From Hoeflea_A sp965216535 (lineage in GTDB: Bacteria > Pseudomonadota > Alphaproteobacteria > Rhizobiales > Rhizobiaceae): a stretch of DNA of 64,000 nucleotides. The position numbers and the translations under genes are program-made. The stretch's first letter is position 1. Every line of letters starts with the position of its first letter. Positions 7,605 to 15,820 of this stretch are shown piece after piece. Below the pieces are notes generated by a model. It saw nothing but the letters and a program-made list of their open reading frames with translations. It ran no database searches and was not told the origin of the DNA. The DNA is taken from assembly GCA_965216535.1 (NCBI GenBank), contig OZ244175.1:496001-560000 (forward strand). Direction: 5' to 3'.

Positions 7605-8864
7605 ATGGCTGACCGTACCGTCAATATCGGGTTGTCGCTCGGTGCCGACATATGTTGGCCGATCTGTTACGAAACCCTGTTTGAAAATCTAAAGCTCGAC
7701 GGCATGTCGGTCAGCGGCGACACGCTGTCCTTTGCCTGCGACCGGGTGACGATCGAACCCTTCAGCCTGCACCAGCCGGTCAAATACGACCTGGTCATCG
7801 ACCGCCTGACCCACTGGTATTCGACCAGCCGGGAATGGATCAAGAAAGCGATCCTGGTGGACGACCTCTATGTCTACAACAATCCCTGGTCGCTGCAGTC
7901 GAACGAAAAGCACACGAGCTATGCCGCCATGACGCGGCTCGGTCTGCCGGTGCCGGAAACCTGGATGTTGCCGCCGAAGGCCTACGATCCGGCCGACGAT
8001 CTTGAACCGACGCTGAAGAAATATGCCCGCATGTTCGACCTCGACGCGATCGGCGAGGAGATCGGCTATCCGTTCTTCATGAAACCCTATCACGGGGGCG
8101 GCTGGAAAGGCGTCACGAAGATCAACAATGCCGCCGATCTGCACCGCGCCTATGATGCCAGCGGTACGGAGGTGATGAACCTGCAGGCGGCGATCCTGCC
8201 GCATGACTGGTTCGTTCGCTGTGTGGGGCTCGGACCGCAGATCCGCAAGGTGAATTACGATCCGGGTGCACCACTGCATGATCGCTATCGCATGGACATC
8301 GACTTCCTCGACCCCGAAGACCAGTCGGTGCTGGAAGACATGACGATGACGATCAATGCGTTCTTCGGCTGGGACTTCAATTCCTGTGAGGCGCTGCGCC
8401 GCGACGGCATCTGGCATCCGATCGATTTTGCCAATGCCTGTCCGGACAGCCAGGTGACCTCGCTGCATTATCATTTTCCGTGGCTGCTGAAGGCCAACCT
8501 GCGTTGGTCGATATTCTGCGCGGCGACAGACCGGCCGATGCGCAAGAACATGGACTGGGCGCCGTTCTACGCCATCGCCGACAAGGACCTGCCGCCGCGC
8601 GAGCGGCTGCGCGAATACGCCAGGATCGCCCATCAGCGGTTCGAGACCGAGCGGTTTCGCGACTTCTGCCGCAACGAGCTCGGCCATCTCGACGAGGTGA
8701 CCTACGAGTTCTTCGGTTCGGCTGTCATGCGCGACGCCATCCGCCAGAAGGTGGAGGCACTGTTTCCGCCGCACGAGATCGACGAGTTCCTCGACCTGTT
8801 CTGGGGCCGCGTGCAGCTGTGGCGCGAGCAGGAGGGAAAGCACGGTGACAAAGACGGTTTCTAG
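7605..8864 (+). CDS. ATP-grasp family ligase A (function unknown)
   Basis: 419-residue protein with an ATP-grasp fold: FFMKPYHGGGWKGV at residues 157-170 supplies the phosphate-loop Lys160 and Gly-rich turn, and HPIDFANACPDS near 270-280 provides the acidic/Asn metal ligands expected at the end of the fold. ATP-grasp enzymes form amide or thioester bonds through acyl phosphates. GGGAGGGC lies 5 bases before the ATG. The last 20 bp overlap the GTG start of the next gene, so the two are coupled. It is clearly distinct from the second ATP-grasp protein 0.7 kb downstream. Product unknown. Confidence 0.8.
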   Translation: MADRTVNIGLSLGADICWPICYETLFENLKLDGMSVSGDTLSFACDRVTIEPFSLHQPVKYDLVIDRLTHWYSTSREWIKKAILVDDLYVYNNPWSLQSNEKHTSYAAMTRLGLPVPETWMLPPKAYDPADDLEPTLKKYARMFDLDAIGEEIGYPFFMKPYHGGGWKGVTKINNAADLHRAYDASGTEVMNLQAAILPHDWFVRCVGLGPQIRKVNYDPGAPLHDRYRMDIDFLDPEDQSVLEDMTMTINAFFGWDFNSCEALRRDGIWHPIDFANACPDSQVTSLHYHFPWLLKANLRWSIFCAATDRPMRKNMDWAPFYAIADKDLPPRERLREYARIAHQRFETERFRDFCRNELGHLDEVTYEFFGSAVMRDAIRQKVEALFPPHEIDEFLDLFWGRVQLWREQEGKHGDKDGF

Positions 8865-9585
8865 GTGGCATTCGGAGCGGCTCGGCCGGGAGATCAGCCT
8901 GGTGCGCTGGGGACATTGGGGGCAGCCGGTGCTGCTGTTTCCGACGGCCGGCGGCGACGCCGAAGAAGCAGAACGCATGCACCTGATCGGCGCCGTCTGG
9001 CCACTGATCGAAGCGGGCCGCATCAAGGTCTATTGCTGCGACAGCGTAGCCGGCCGGGCGCTTGCCAACAAGGAGGGTTCGGTCGAGCACCGCTGCTGGC
9101 TGCTCAACCAGTTTCACGACTATGTCGCCAACGAGGCGGTGCCGGCGATCCGCACGGACTGCGCCAATGACGAGATCGAAGTGGTTGCCGCCGGCGCCTC
9201 GATCGGCGCTTTCAATGCTGCCGCGGTCACCTGCCGCTATCCCTGGCTGTTCAAGACAGCCATCGCGATGAGCGGCACCTTCGACCTGGAGCGGCTCCTC
9301 GGCTTTCAGGGAAACAGCAACTATTTCTTTTCTTCTCCGCTGGCCTTTCTGCCCGGCCTCGACGGGTCGCTTCTCGACCAGCTTCGGAAACGGTTTCTGC
9401 TCTTGCCGTTCGGCCAGGGGCGTTGGGAGAACCCGGATGAATCCTGGCAACTGGCGGATCTTCTGGGATCGAAGGGCGTGCCGAACCGCGTCGACCCCTG
9501 GGGTCCGCAATACGATCACGACTGGCCGACCTGGCGCGAGATGCTGCCGAAATATCTGGATGAGCTGACGGGAGGCGCGGAATGA
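8845..9585 (+). CDS. Esterase-D-like alpha/beta hydrolase
   Basis: 246-residue esterase-family protein. The nucleophile elbow GASIG (117-121, Ser119), the oxyanion segment FPTAGGD (32-38) and YDHDWPTW (His225) give a full catalytic set apart from an unassigned Asp. It shares the esterase-D fold with the larger hydrolase at 6362-7561 but lacks that protein's N-terminal domain. GTG start with GGAGGGAAAG upstream, overlapping the ATP-grasp A gene by 20 bp; it ends in an ATGA overlap with ATP-grasp B. Such tight coupling implies one pathway or complex. No export signal. Confidence 0.8.
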   Translation: MTKTVSRWHSERLGREISLVRWGHWGQPVLLFPTAGGDAEEAERMHLIGAVWPLIEAGRIKVYCCDSVAGRALANKEGSVEHRCWLLNQFHDYVANEAVPAIRTDCANDEIEVVAAGASIGAFNAAAVTCRYPWLFKTAIAMSGTFDLERLLGFQGNSNYFFSSPLAFLPGLDGSLLDQLRKRFLLLPFGQGRWENPDESWQLADLLGSKGVPNRVDPWGPQYDHDWPTWREMLPKYLDELTGGAE

Positions 9586-10802
9586 ACGTCCTCTTCGTGG
9601 AACCGGCCTTTCCGGCAAACCAGCGTCAGTTCGCCCGCGCGCTCGCCTCGATCGGCGCCAATGTCTATGGTATCGGCGAGCGGCCCTATGACTGGCTGGA
9701 TGATGAAACCAAAGGCTGGTTGCGCGGCTATCAGCAGATCGAGTCGGTGACCAATGAAGGCGCGCTGGAATGGGCAGTGCGAGAGGCTCAGAAGAAATTC
9801 TGGGTCGACCGGCTCGAAGCGACGGTCGAAGCTCATATCCTGCTGGTGGCGCATGTGCGTGAACGAACCGGCATTCCCGGTGTGTCGTCGCGTACCGCCT
9901 ATCTTTGCCGCGACAAGGTGGCGATGAAGGAGGTTCTGCGCGAGGCCGGCGTGCCGACCGCGGCGTCCGGCGCCGTGGCCAGCCTGACAGAAGCACGGGA
10001 GTTTGCGCATGCGGTCGGCTATCCGGTGATCCTGAAGCCGCGCGATGCGGCGGGGGCCGCCGGGACCTTTCACGCCGACAATGATGATAAACTGGTGACC
10101 GCGGCCCAGGCTTCCGGGGTTGTTGACGGCGCCTCGGCTGCAATCGAAGAATTCGTCGAGGGACACGAGGGTATCCACGATACGCTGACCGTCGGCGGTG
10201 AGGTCCGGCACGAATTCATCAGCCACTATTATCCCAACGTGCTGGAGGCGATGCGGACCCGCTGGATTTCGCCTCAGATCGTTTCCACCAACCGGGTCGA
10301 CGCGCCCACCTATGACGAGGTGCGCGAGATGGGAAGGCGTGTGATCGAGGCGCTCGGGATCACCACCGCGGCGACCCATATGGAGTGGTTTTTCGGGCCG
10401 AAAGGGCTGAAGTTCTCGGAAATCGGCTGCCGGCCGCCGGGCGTCGGCCAGTGGGACAGCTATTGCGCCGGCAACGAGTTCGACCTCTATCGCGAGTGGG
10501 CGCTCGCGGTCTGCCATGGGCGGGTCGAGGCCACACCGTCGCGGCGTTATGCCTGCGGCATTGTGGCTTTACGCCCTGACAAGGACGGTCGCATCACTGG
10601 ATATCAGGGCACGGAAGCCTTCTTTGGCCAGTACGGCGATCATGTTGTGGATCAGCATTTTCCCGATCCGGGAACGCCGACGCAAGGCGTCGAGGCCGGT
10701 TTCATGGCGAATGCCTGGCTTCGGATCCGCCACGAGGATTACGACGCGCTACGCGGGATCCTCAACGAGGCCGGCGAGAGGGTTCAGGTCCGGGCGGAAT
10801 AG
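9582..10802 (+). CDS. ATP-grasp family ligase B (carbamoyl-phosphate-synthase/BioCarb-like)
   Basis: 406 residues with an N-terminal Rossmann-like lobe (MNVLFVEPAFPANQRQF), the ATP-grasp central domain with YPVILKPRDAAGAAGTF (Lys152 and Gly-rich loop), and the metal-binding EIGCRPPGVGQWD near residue 280. This pattern is that of free-standing L-amino-acid ligase-type ATP-grasp enzymes, which join amino acids or activate carboxylates. It begins in an ATGA overlap with the esterase gene and ends the cluster. Two ATP-grasp ligases plus a GCS2 ligase in one neighbourhood imply successive amide-bond formation. The substrate is not predictable from sequence. Confidence 0.82.
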   Translation: MNVLFVEPAFPANQRQFARALASIGANVYGIGERPYDWLDDETKGWLRGYQQIESVTNEGALEWAVREAQKKFWVDRLEATVEAHILLVAHVRERTGIPGVSSRTAYLCRDKVAMKEVLREAGVPTAASGAVASLTEAREFAHAVGYPVILKPRDAAGAAGTFHADNDDKLVTAAQASGVVDGASAAIEEFVEGHEGIHDTLTVGGEVRHEFISHYYPNVLEAMRTRWISPQIVSTNRVDAPTYDEVREMGRRVIEALGITTAATHMEWFFGPKGLKFSEIGCRPPGVGQWDSYCAGNEFDLYREWALAVCHGRVEATPSRRYACGIVALRPDKDGRITGYQGTEAFFGQYGDHVVDQHFPDPGTPTQGVEAGFMANAWLRIRHEDYDALRGILNEAGERVQVRAE

Positions 10803-10838
10803 CGGCCAAATGCCTCTCAATAAAAGGCGTTGCCTTAC

Positions 10839-11666
10839 CTAAGGTCCTGGTGCCCGGGCGGATACTGAAACGAATTCGCCGGGAATGTGGTAGCTCCCAT
10901 CCGGGTTTCGATGGGCTGCAACGGACTCCAGGAACTCTTCGCACACCTCGCTCCAGGTAACGTCGTCGAACCGTTTGACGGCAAGGGCGACGGGGCCTCC
11001 CCGTAGAACCGCATCGAGCAAAACGGCCTCGTCCTCGAAGTGCAATCTTTCTGTTTGGCGACGCTCAACGATTTGGGTCAATCCGGACTGCTCGAACAAG
11101 TTTGCAAGGGCGTTCGGCGCACCGGTGGCAAAGAACATCGGACAGACTTCGGACGCGACCCGCGCATCCACAATGGGAAAGACATCGGCCCAACCACAGT
11201 TGCGGCGTTCACCCCAAACCGTGGCAGCGACGGTCCCGCCGGGTGAGACGACGCGCGCCATTTCATCGATAGCCTTGTCAGGATTTGGTGTGTACATCAG
11301 TCCGAGCGCGCAGATTGACGAGTCAAATGCACCGTTGGGTTGATCCAACGATTCTGCGGGCATTCGCAGGGCAATGACGTTTTCAATTGAGGACGCCTGC
11401 GTCCGCATCAAGAGATCATCGATCATGCCTTGTGACAGGTCAGTCGCGATCACTTGGCCATGTGGCCCAACGGCTTCAGACAGGCGCCGTGTCACCAATC
11501 CGCTGCCACAGGCGGTCTCGATCAACTTTTGGCCTGGCCTGACCTTTGCCATTTCGAGCAGCGTATCGTGCGCAGACAGAAGTTGTTGCTCCCAGCCAGA
11601 ATGATAATGGCTTGCCGCTGCGTCCCATCCATAGCGCTGCACCCTGATTTGCAGTCGCGGATCCAT
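10839..11666 (-). CDS. Class I SAM-dependent methyltransferase
   Basis: 275-residue methyltransferase of the UbiE/type 11 kind. Motif I is LIETACGSGLVTRRL (the family form is E/DxGxGxG; here Ala replaces the first Gly), followed by VIATDLSQGMI (acidic end of strand 2) and LGLMYTPNPDKAIDEMARVVSPGG. The ATG at 11666 overlaps the TGA of the OsmC gene and is preferred over the upstream ATG at 11693. No substrate clue beyond pairing with the OsmC protein and the nearby divergent HxlR regulator, which suggests a response to toxic electrophiles or peroxides. Confidence 0.82.
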   Translation of the reverse strand: MDPRLQIRVQRYGWDAAASHYHSGWEQQLLSAHDTLLEMAKVRPGQKLIETACGSGLVTRRLSEAVGPHGQVIATDLSQGMIDDLLMRTQASSIENVIALRMPAESLDQPNGAFDSSICALGLMYTPNPDKAIDEMARVVSPGGTVAATVWGERRNCGWADVFPIVDARVASEVCPMFFATGAPNALANLFEQSGLTQIVERRQTERLHFEDEAVLLDAVLRGGPVALAVKRFDDVTWSEVCEEFLESVAAHRNPDGSYHIPGEFVSVSARAPGP

Positions 11667-12184
11667 CACGCGACCTCCGTCAGTGCCATGCAATTGACCC
11701 GCACCGGCTGTGCTTCCTTGAAGGCCAGGTACCAGGGGTCGATCTGCAGCGCCTTATCGACAATATCCTCAATTCTTCGCGTCGGCTCGTGGCTGGCAAT
11801 CTCAATCGAGATTCGAGTGTCAGAGGGTACCGGACTTGCACCCGGCATTCCGAGTACGCCGCGATTGTCAAAGTCCTGATCGACGGAAACACGGATGCGG
11901 TGGAGTGTCAGATTCTCCCGCAATGCGGTCATCTTGATGCCGATTGCTATGCAACTGCAGATGGCAGCGCGCCCGAAATAGCCTGGAGTGGGCGCAGATC
12001 CACCGCCGCCAACGCCTTCGGGCATGTCGATTTCGAGCGCATGTCCGCCGTCGGAAAATGTGCACGCCAGCCCATCCTCGACCGTCGCTTCACCTTGATT
12101 GGTGACTCGGGCGGAGTCCGGTCTTTTCTCAAAAACAGCAATGGCGCGCTGCTGGCCTTTTCGTGCCTGGGTATCTCTGTCCAT
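11666..12184 (-). CDS. OsmC family peroxiredoxin-like protein
   Basis: 172-residue OsmC/Ohr-type protein, a family of Cys-dependent organic-hydroperoxide reductases. The segment GYFGRAAICSCIAIGIKMTA carries the candidate catalytic cysteine at the head of the central helix. The second cysteine expected in Ohr is not obvious, so a YhfA/RedB-like subclass is possible. ATG 12184 is selected because GAAGGAG precedes it; the longer frame to 12322 runs through the divergent promoter. Coupled to the methyltransferase downstream and divergent from the HxlR regulator 140 bp away; HxlR proteins often control such redox or electrophile genes. Confidence 0.75.
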   Translation of the reverse strand: MDRDTQARKGQQRAIAVFEKRPDSARVTNQGEATVEDGLACTFSDGGHALEIDMPEGVGGGGSAPTPGYFGRAAICSCIAIGIKMTALRENLTLHRIRVSVDQDFDNRGVLGMPGASPVPSDTRISIEIASHEPTRRIEDIVDKALQIDPWYLAFKEAQPVRVNCMALTEVA

Positions 12185-12324
12185 CGGGTTCTCCTTCATC
12201 CATGCGAAGAAGATCACCGCTGTGGCCCAGACCGCATAGTTCACGAACTGCAGCAAAGCCGCTACACTTTCTGAAGTAGACAGGCGAGACCTGCCCGGGT
12301 CTAGTGAACCCCGGAGGCGCATTC

Positions 12325-13008
12325 ATGTCAGAAACGAACTATCCCAAGTTTTGCCCGGTAGCGATGGCATCAAGCTTGTTGGAGCCGCGTTGGACCATGC
12401 TCCTGCTGTGCGAAATGTGGTCGGGTTCAACCCGATTCAACGAGATCCAGCGCGGCGTCCCTGGCATGTCTCCCGGGCTCTTGTCAAAGCGGCTCAGGGA
12501 GCTGGAGGCGAATGGGCTCGTCACGAAAGTGAACGGTTCTTCCGCCAAACATGCGGAATAGATGACGACCCCGGTTGCCGATGAATTGGAACCGATCATT
12601 CGTGGCCTCGCGGAATGGGCTCATCGCAATGTCGATAGCAGCGTATCGCTGCAGAATTTGGACGCACGGCTGCTCATGTGGAAAATCCGGAGCAAGATTG
12701 ATCTGCAGCAGATGCCCAAGCGCAAAAGCGTCATTCAGTTCATCCTGCATGATGCTCAACAAAGAACCGCTAACTACTGGCTGGTAACGAAGCCGGGAGA
12801 GGAAACGGACCTCTGCTTCAACGACCCCAAATTTGACGTTGACCTTTACATCGTGTCCGGCCTTCGTGCGCTCACGTCGGCGTTCATGGGCCATTCCACT
12901 TTTGAAAGCGAGATCGATCGCGGGCAAATCTCTTTGTCTGGTGATGACGTTTTGGCCCGAACACTGACGAAGTGGCTCATGCGCAGCAGCTATGCAGAGG
13001 TTTCATGA
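12325..13008 (+). pseudogene. HxlR-type regulator with SCP2-like C-terminal domain, split by an amber codon
   Basis: The reading frame runs 12325-13008 with a single in-frame TAG at 12559-12561. The first part (78 residues) is the HxlR winged helix (RWTMLLLCEMWSGSTRFNEIQRGVPGMSPGLLSKRLRELE). The second part (ATG 12562 onward, 148 residues) starts exactly where the HxlR EYxLTxAGxEL segment should continue and goes on into an SCP2/sterol-carrier-like ligand domain. The amber codon replaces the Tyr expected after KHAE, so one base change (TAC or TAT to TAG) explains it. Possibilities are a recent nonsense mutation, a base-calling error, or two products, since the downstream ATG directly follows the stop. 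Divergent from the OsmC/methyltransferase pair. Confidence 0.75.
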
Positions 13009-13077
13009 GATCATCTCCGGACAGGCTGCCGCGACTTGATCCAAATGACGAATGTGGCTGTTTGTGACGGGCACCCG

Positions 13078-13109
13078 CCGGCGCCGTACTCGATGCCGAA
13101 GGGCGCCGG
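13078..13109. terminator. Possible bidirectional hairpin between convergent genes
   Basis: CCGGCGCC (13078-13085) pairs with GGCGCCGG (13102-13109) around a 16-base loop, between the end of the HxlR locus and the end of the ABM gene. There is no T-run, so the terminator call is weak. Confidence 0.3.
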
Positions 13110-13130
13110 GGAGTAAGTCGGGCAACCATC

Positions 13131-14078
13131 TCAGTTCGTCAGGTAGGTAAAGATGATCACGCTGGCGGCATAGAGGCCAACGATCAGCACACCGCCGAGA
13201 AGTGTCGTTGCGAGCTTCGATCCGCTATCTCTATCTAGCCAGAAATCCAGCGCGCGCGTCGTCACCGGCATAACCAGCCATGTCAGGATAATGACACTGA
13301 GGACGTTGGATACGAACATCGATGGCGGTAAGCCCCAATCCGGGAAAAGCGGCACGACGTAAAGCGTCAACAGCATTACGGTCGGATAGAGTGCAAGCAA
13401 AACGACCATGGCCATCCTGACCTGCGATGGCCCCTCATCGGTTTTGCCGGCAGCGTTTTCGAACCAGTCCTGGAAGCCACGACCGACGCGTCGCATCTGG
13501 ACATGTTCGAAGTAGTGGTCCGCTTCCTGCATCTTCTCTCTATGAACGTCCGAAGCGAACCAGTCGTCCAGGTGTGCGGCGGAATCAAACCGGAACACAA
13601 CGACCCATTCATCCTGGACTCCGTGCACGGGCCGGATCATTTCCGTGCCCAGAAAACCCGGGAATTTGCTGGCGGCCGTGTCCACGTCCAGTTGCCATTT
13701 TTGATACGCATCCTCAAAACCCGGTTTCAGTTTTTGAGAAATCACCACCGTTACCGGTGCTCCGCTCGGCTTGTTTTTCGCGATAACCTGCTGTGTTACA
13801 GGCGCGCCAAATTCCCTCTCCGACTCAGACAGAGCGTTTTTGTAAGCGCCGTCATTGAGCAGGGCTTTCAAATGATCGACAGATTCGTAGGTCAGGAGTT
13901 GGACCCATTGCTCCTGCACACCCTCGACCGGCTCCTGAAAATCCACGTCCACCAGGCCGCCGTGCTGCTTGGCTATGCTTACGATCTTCTCGTGCCAGGT
14001 TCGATATTTATCCTTGTCGAATTCGCCAGGGTTTCTCGACAACAATACGGTGCCCAGTTGGTCTGCAGCTCCAGTCAT
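13131..14078 (-). CDS. Tandem ABM-domain protein with C-terminal membrane anchor
   Basis: 315 residues: two antibiotic-biosynthesis-monooxygenase (ABM, dimeric alpha-beta barrel) domains in tandem (about 8-95 and 105-195), then three predicted membrane helices (about 222-245, 255-278, 290-313). The repeats are visible as PVEGVQEQWVQLLTYESVDHL and PVHGVQDEWVVVFRFDSAAHL. A fused double ABM can form the heme- or quinone-binding barrel within one chain; the C-terminal anchor would hold it at the inner membrane. It begins 10 bp after the guanine deaminase stop, so the two are probably one operon. Function beyond the family is unknown. Confidence 0.75.
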   Translation of the reverse strand: MTGAADQLGTVLLSRNPGEFDKDKYRTWHEKIVSIAKQHGGLVDVDFQEPVEGVQEQWVQLLTYESVDHLKALLNDGAYKNALSESEREFGAPVTQQVIAKNKPSGAPVTVVISQKLKPGFEDAYQKWQLDVDTAASKFPGFLGTEMIRPVHGVQDEWVVVFRFDSAAHLDDWFASDVHREKMQEADHYFEHVQMRRVGRGFQDWFENAAGKTDEGPSQVRMAMVVLLALYPTVMLLTLYVVPLFPDWGLPPSMFVSNVLSVIILTWLVMPVTTRALDFWLDRDSGSKLATTLLGGVLIVGLYAASVIIFTYLTN

Positions 14079-14088
14079 GGCGCTGTCC

Positions 14089-15444
14089 TCAACCTCTCGT
14101 TCCGTCTTGTTCGTAAAGCAGGTTCCCGCTTACCCAGGTCGCTTCGACGGCGCGCTCGTCGCCCAGCATCATGAGGCCGAATGCCTCGTGTTGCATTTGC
14201 TCAAACTCCTGCTCTTCCTTTGACAGCTTGCCGTCGATGTTTGCATTGTCCGCGCGGAAGGAAAGAACCGAAGTGGGTCTCGTGTTAACGACGACCAAGT
14301 CAGCAAACTTGCCCGGGTCAAAATTGCCGATCTCGTCTTCCAACATGAGGGCTTTCGCTCCGCCGAGCGTCGCCAGAAACAGACCTTTAAGGACTGAGAG
14401 CTTCTGGGACTGAAGCCCGGCAACCTTGTATGCGTCGTTGAGAACCCTGAATATCGAGAAACAGTCGCCGGCTCCCATGTCGGTTCCGACACCTACGAGC
14501 ACGGGTGTTTCCACCGATTTGGCCTTGTGGATCATAAACAGCCCGCTTCCCAAATAGAGGTTCGATGCCGGGCAGAAGGAGATCGACGACTTCGAGGAAG
14601 ACATGCGTTGAAACGCATCGTCACTCAAGTGGATTGCGTGGCCTGCCGTAAATTTCGGTCCGACAATGCCCACCCGCTCGTAGACGTTGAGATAGTCCTT
14701 GGCTTCCGGAAACAGCGCCGCGACTTCCGCGATCTCCTTGTGATTTTCCGACATGTGTGTGTTGACCCAGGTGTCGGGATACTCCCCCTTGAGCTGGCCG
14801 CATCGCTGCAGTTGTTCTCTGGTTGAACCGAGTGCAAAGCGCGGCGTGATCGCATATTTGTTGCGACCCTTCATGTGCCAACGTTCGATGAGATCCTTGC
14901 TGTTGGTATAAAACGAGTCCGCCGTATCCAGATATTCAGGTGGAGCCAGGCCGGGTCGGTCGATGCCGGTCAGTCCGGCAATCATGCAGATGTTGCGGTC
15001 ACTGCAGGCTTCGAAAAAGGCGTCGACCGATTGCGGAAATGTGGTGGTAAAGACCTGGGCTGTTGTTGTGCCGTTTGCCAGCAACAGGTCCAAAAAGCGA
15101 TCTGCCACACTTCGGGCATAGGCCTTGTCGCGAAATTTTATTTCGGTCGGAAATGTATACTTTGCCAGCCATTCAAGCAGTTGTTCCCCAAAAGCCGCAA
15201 TCATCTCGGTTTGCGGATAATGGACATGCGTGTCGACAAAGCCGGGCAAGATCAGTCGATTGGTGTAGGTAACGGTGTCGACGTCCGCGTATTTCTCGCC
15301 GATCTCTTCAAAGGGACCGAAGTCCTTTATTTTCTCACCATCGATGACCAGCAATCCGTCGGGCAGGTAGCGAACTGCCTCGCTCTCATCCCTGTAGAAT
15401 GGATCGTATAGGAAATCGAGAAACGTTCCCCTGATAGCCCTCAT
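14089..15444 (-). CDS. guaD: Guanine deaminase
   Basis: 451-residue amidohydrolase that converts guanine to xanthine and ammonia. The metal-binding PGFVDTHVHYPQTEMIA (strand 1 HxH), the WLAKYTFPTE segment, HMSEN (substrate-side Glu/His), GHAIHLSDD and VGVGTDMGAGDCFSIF (last metal Asp region) follow the guanine deaminase order. ATG 15444 is chosen for AAAGGAA upstream; the longer frame overlaps an 82-codon ORF whose TGA overlaps this ATG. Just upstream of the ABM membrane protein. It fits the purine salvage theme seen again at 45.6-47.6 kb. Confidence 0.88.
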   Translation of the reverse strand: MRAIRGTFLDFLYDPFYRDESEAVRYLPDGLLVIDGEKIKDFGPFEEIGEKYADVDTVTYTNRLILPGFVDTHVHYPQTEMIAAFGEQLLEWLAKYTFPTEIKFRDKAYARSVADRFLDLLLANGTTTAQVFTTTFPQSVDAFFEACSDRNICMIAGLTGIDRPGLAPPEYLDTADSFYTNSKDLIERWHMKGRNKYAITPRFALGSTREQLQRCGQLKGEYPDTWVNTHMSENHKEIAEVAALFPEAKDYLNVYERVGIVGPKFTAGHAIHLSDDAFQRMSSSKSSISFCPASNLYLGSGLFMIHKAKSVETPVLVGVGTDMGAGDCFSIFRVLNDAYKVAGLQSQKLSVLKGLFLATLGGAKALMLEDEIGNFDPGKFADLVVVNTRPTSVLSFRADNANIDGKLSKEEQEFEQMQHEAFGLMMLGDERAVEATWVSGNLLYEQDGTRG

Positions 15445-15689
15445 TTTTCCGTTCCTTTCCGATGTCGCTGATGAGAGACCGGCGAAGAGATGTTCTGGAA
15501 GTCGATTATTCCGATGTTGAAATCCCTTGTATTTGGTCCTTCCCATAGATCCTGCAGTATGATCTCAGGTCGTCCGGTATCTGTGTGGCCTATTTCTCTT
15601 TCGCTGTTCTTGCAGGCAGCCTCATCCTCATCCCTGCGGACCGGATTTCCCAGCGCAGAAACGTTGTCATATTGCTCCATTTTTTCCAA
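15441..15689 (-). CDS. Possible small protein upstream of guaD
   Basis: An 82-codon ORF (ATG 15689, or 15680) ends in an ATGA overlap with the guaD start, which is how coupled genes look throughout this window. The product is hydrophilic, without recognised motif. It fills most of the 376-bp gap between guaD and the ABC permease, and a 28-bp inverted repeat lies just upstream of it. It could equally be the guaD leader with chance coding potential; codon use is less GC-biased than neighbouring genes, which argues for caution. A forward ORF at 15490-15864 in the same stretch has no support. Confidence 0.3.
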   Translation of the reverse strand: MEKMEQYDNVSALGNPVRRDEDEAACKNSEREIGHTDTGRPEIILQDLWEGPNTRDFNIGIIDFQNISSPVSHQRHRKGTEK

Positions 15690-15691
15690 AT

Positions 15692-15719
15692 TCGAAGTTA
15701 AATTTGATTTATACTTCGA
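15692..15719. promoter_or_regulatory. Candidate operator: spaced inverted repeat upstream of guaD
   Basis: TCGAAGT (15692-15698) and ACTTCGA (15713-15719) flank a 14-base AT-rich spacer that itself has TAAAT/ATTTA symmetry. It lies just upstream of the small ORF/guaD transcription unit in an unusually AT-rich patch. No regulator gene is adjacent, so the partner protein is unknown. Confidence 0.4.
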
Positions 15720-15820
15720 TTTCAGTCAGTTATCGGGGGCAGGCATATCAATTCAACGTGATCTGTCGGATTTCTGCGCCCTCGTTTGGCGCGATTGCAA
15801 TTCCTGGAGAGCGGTGTTGG

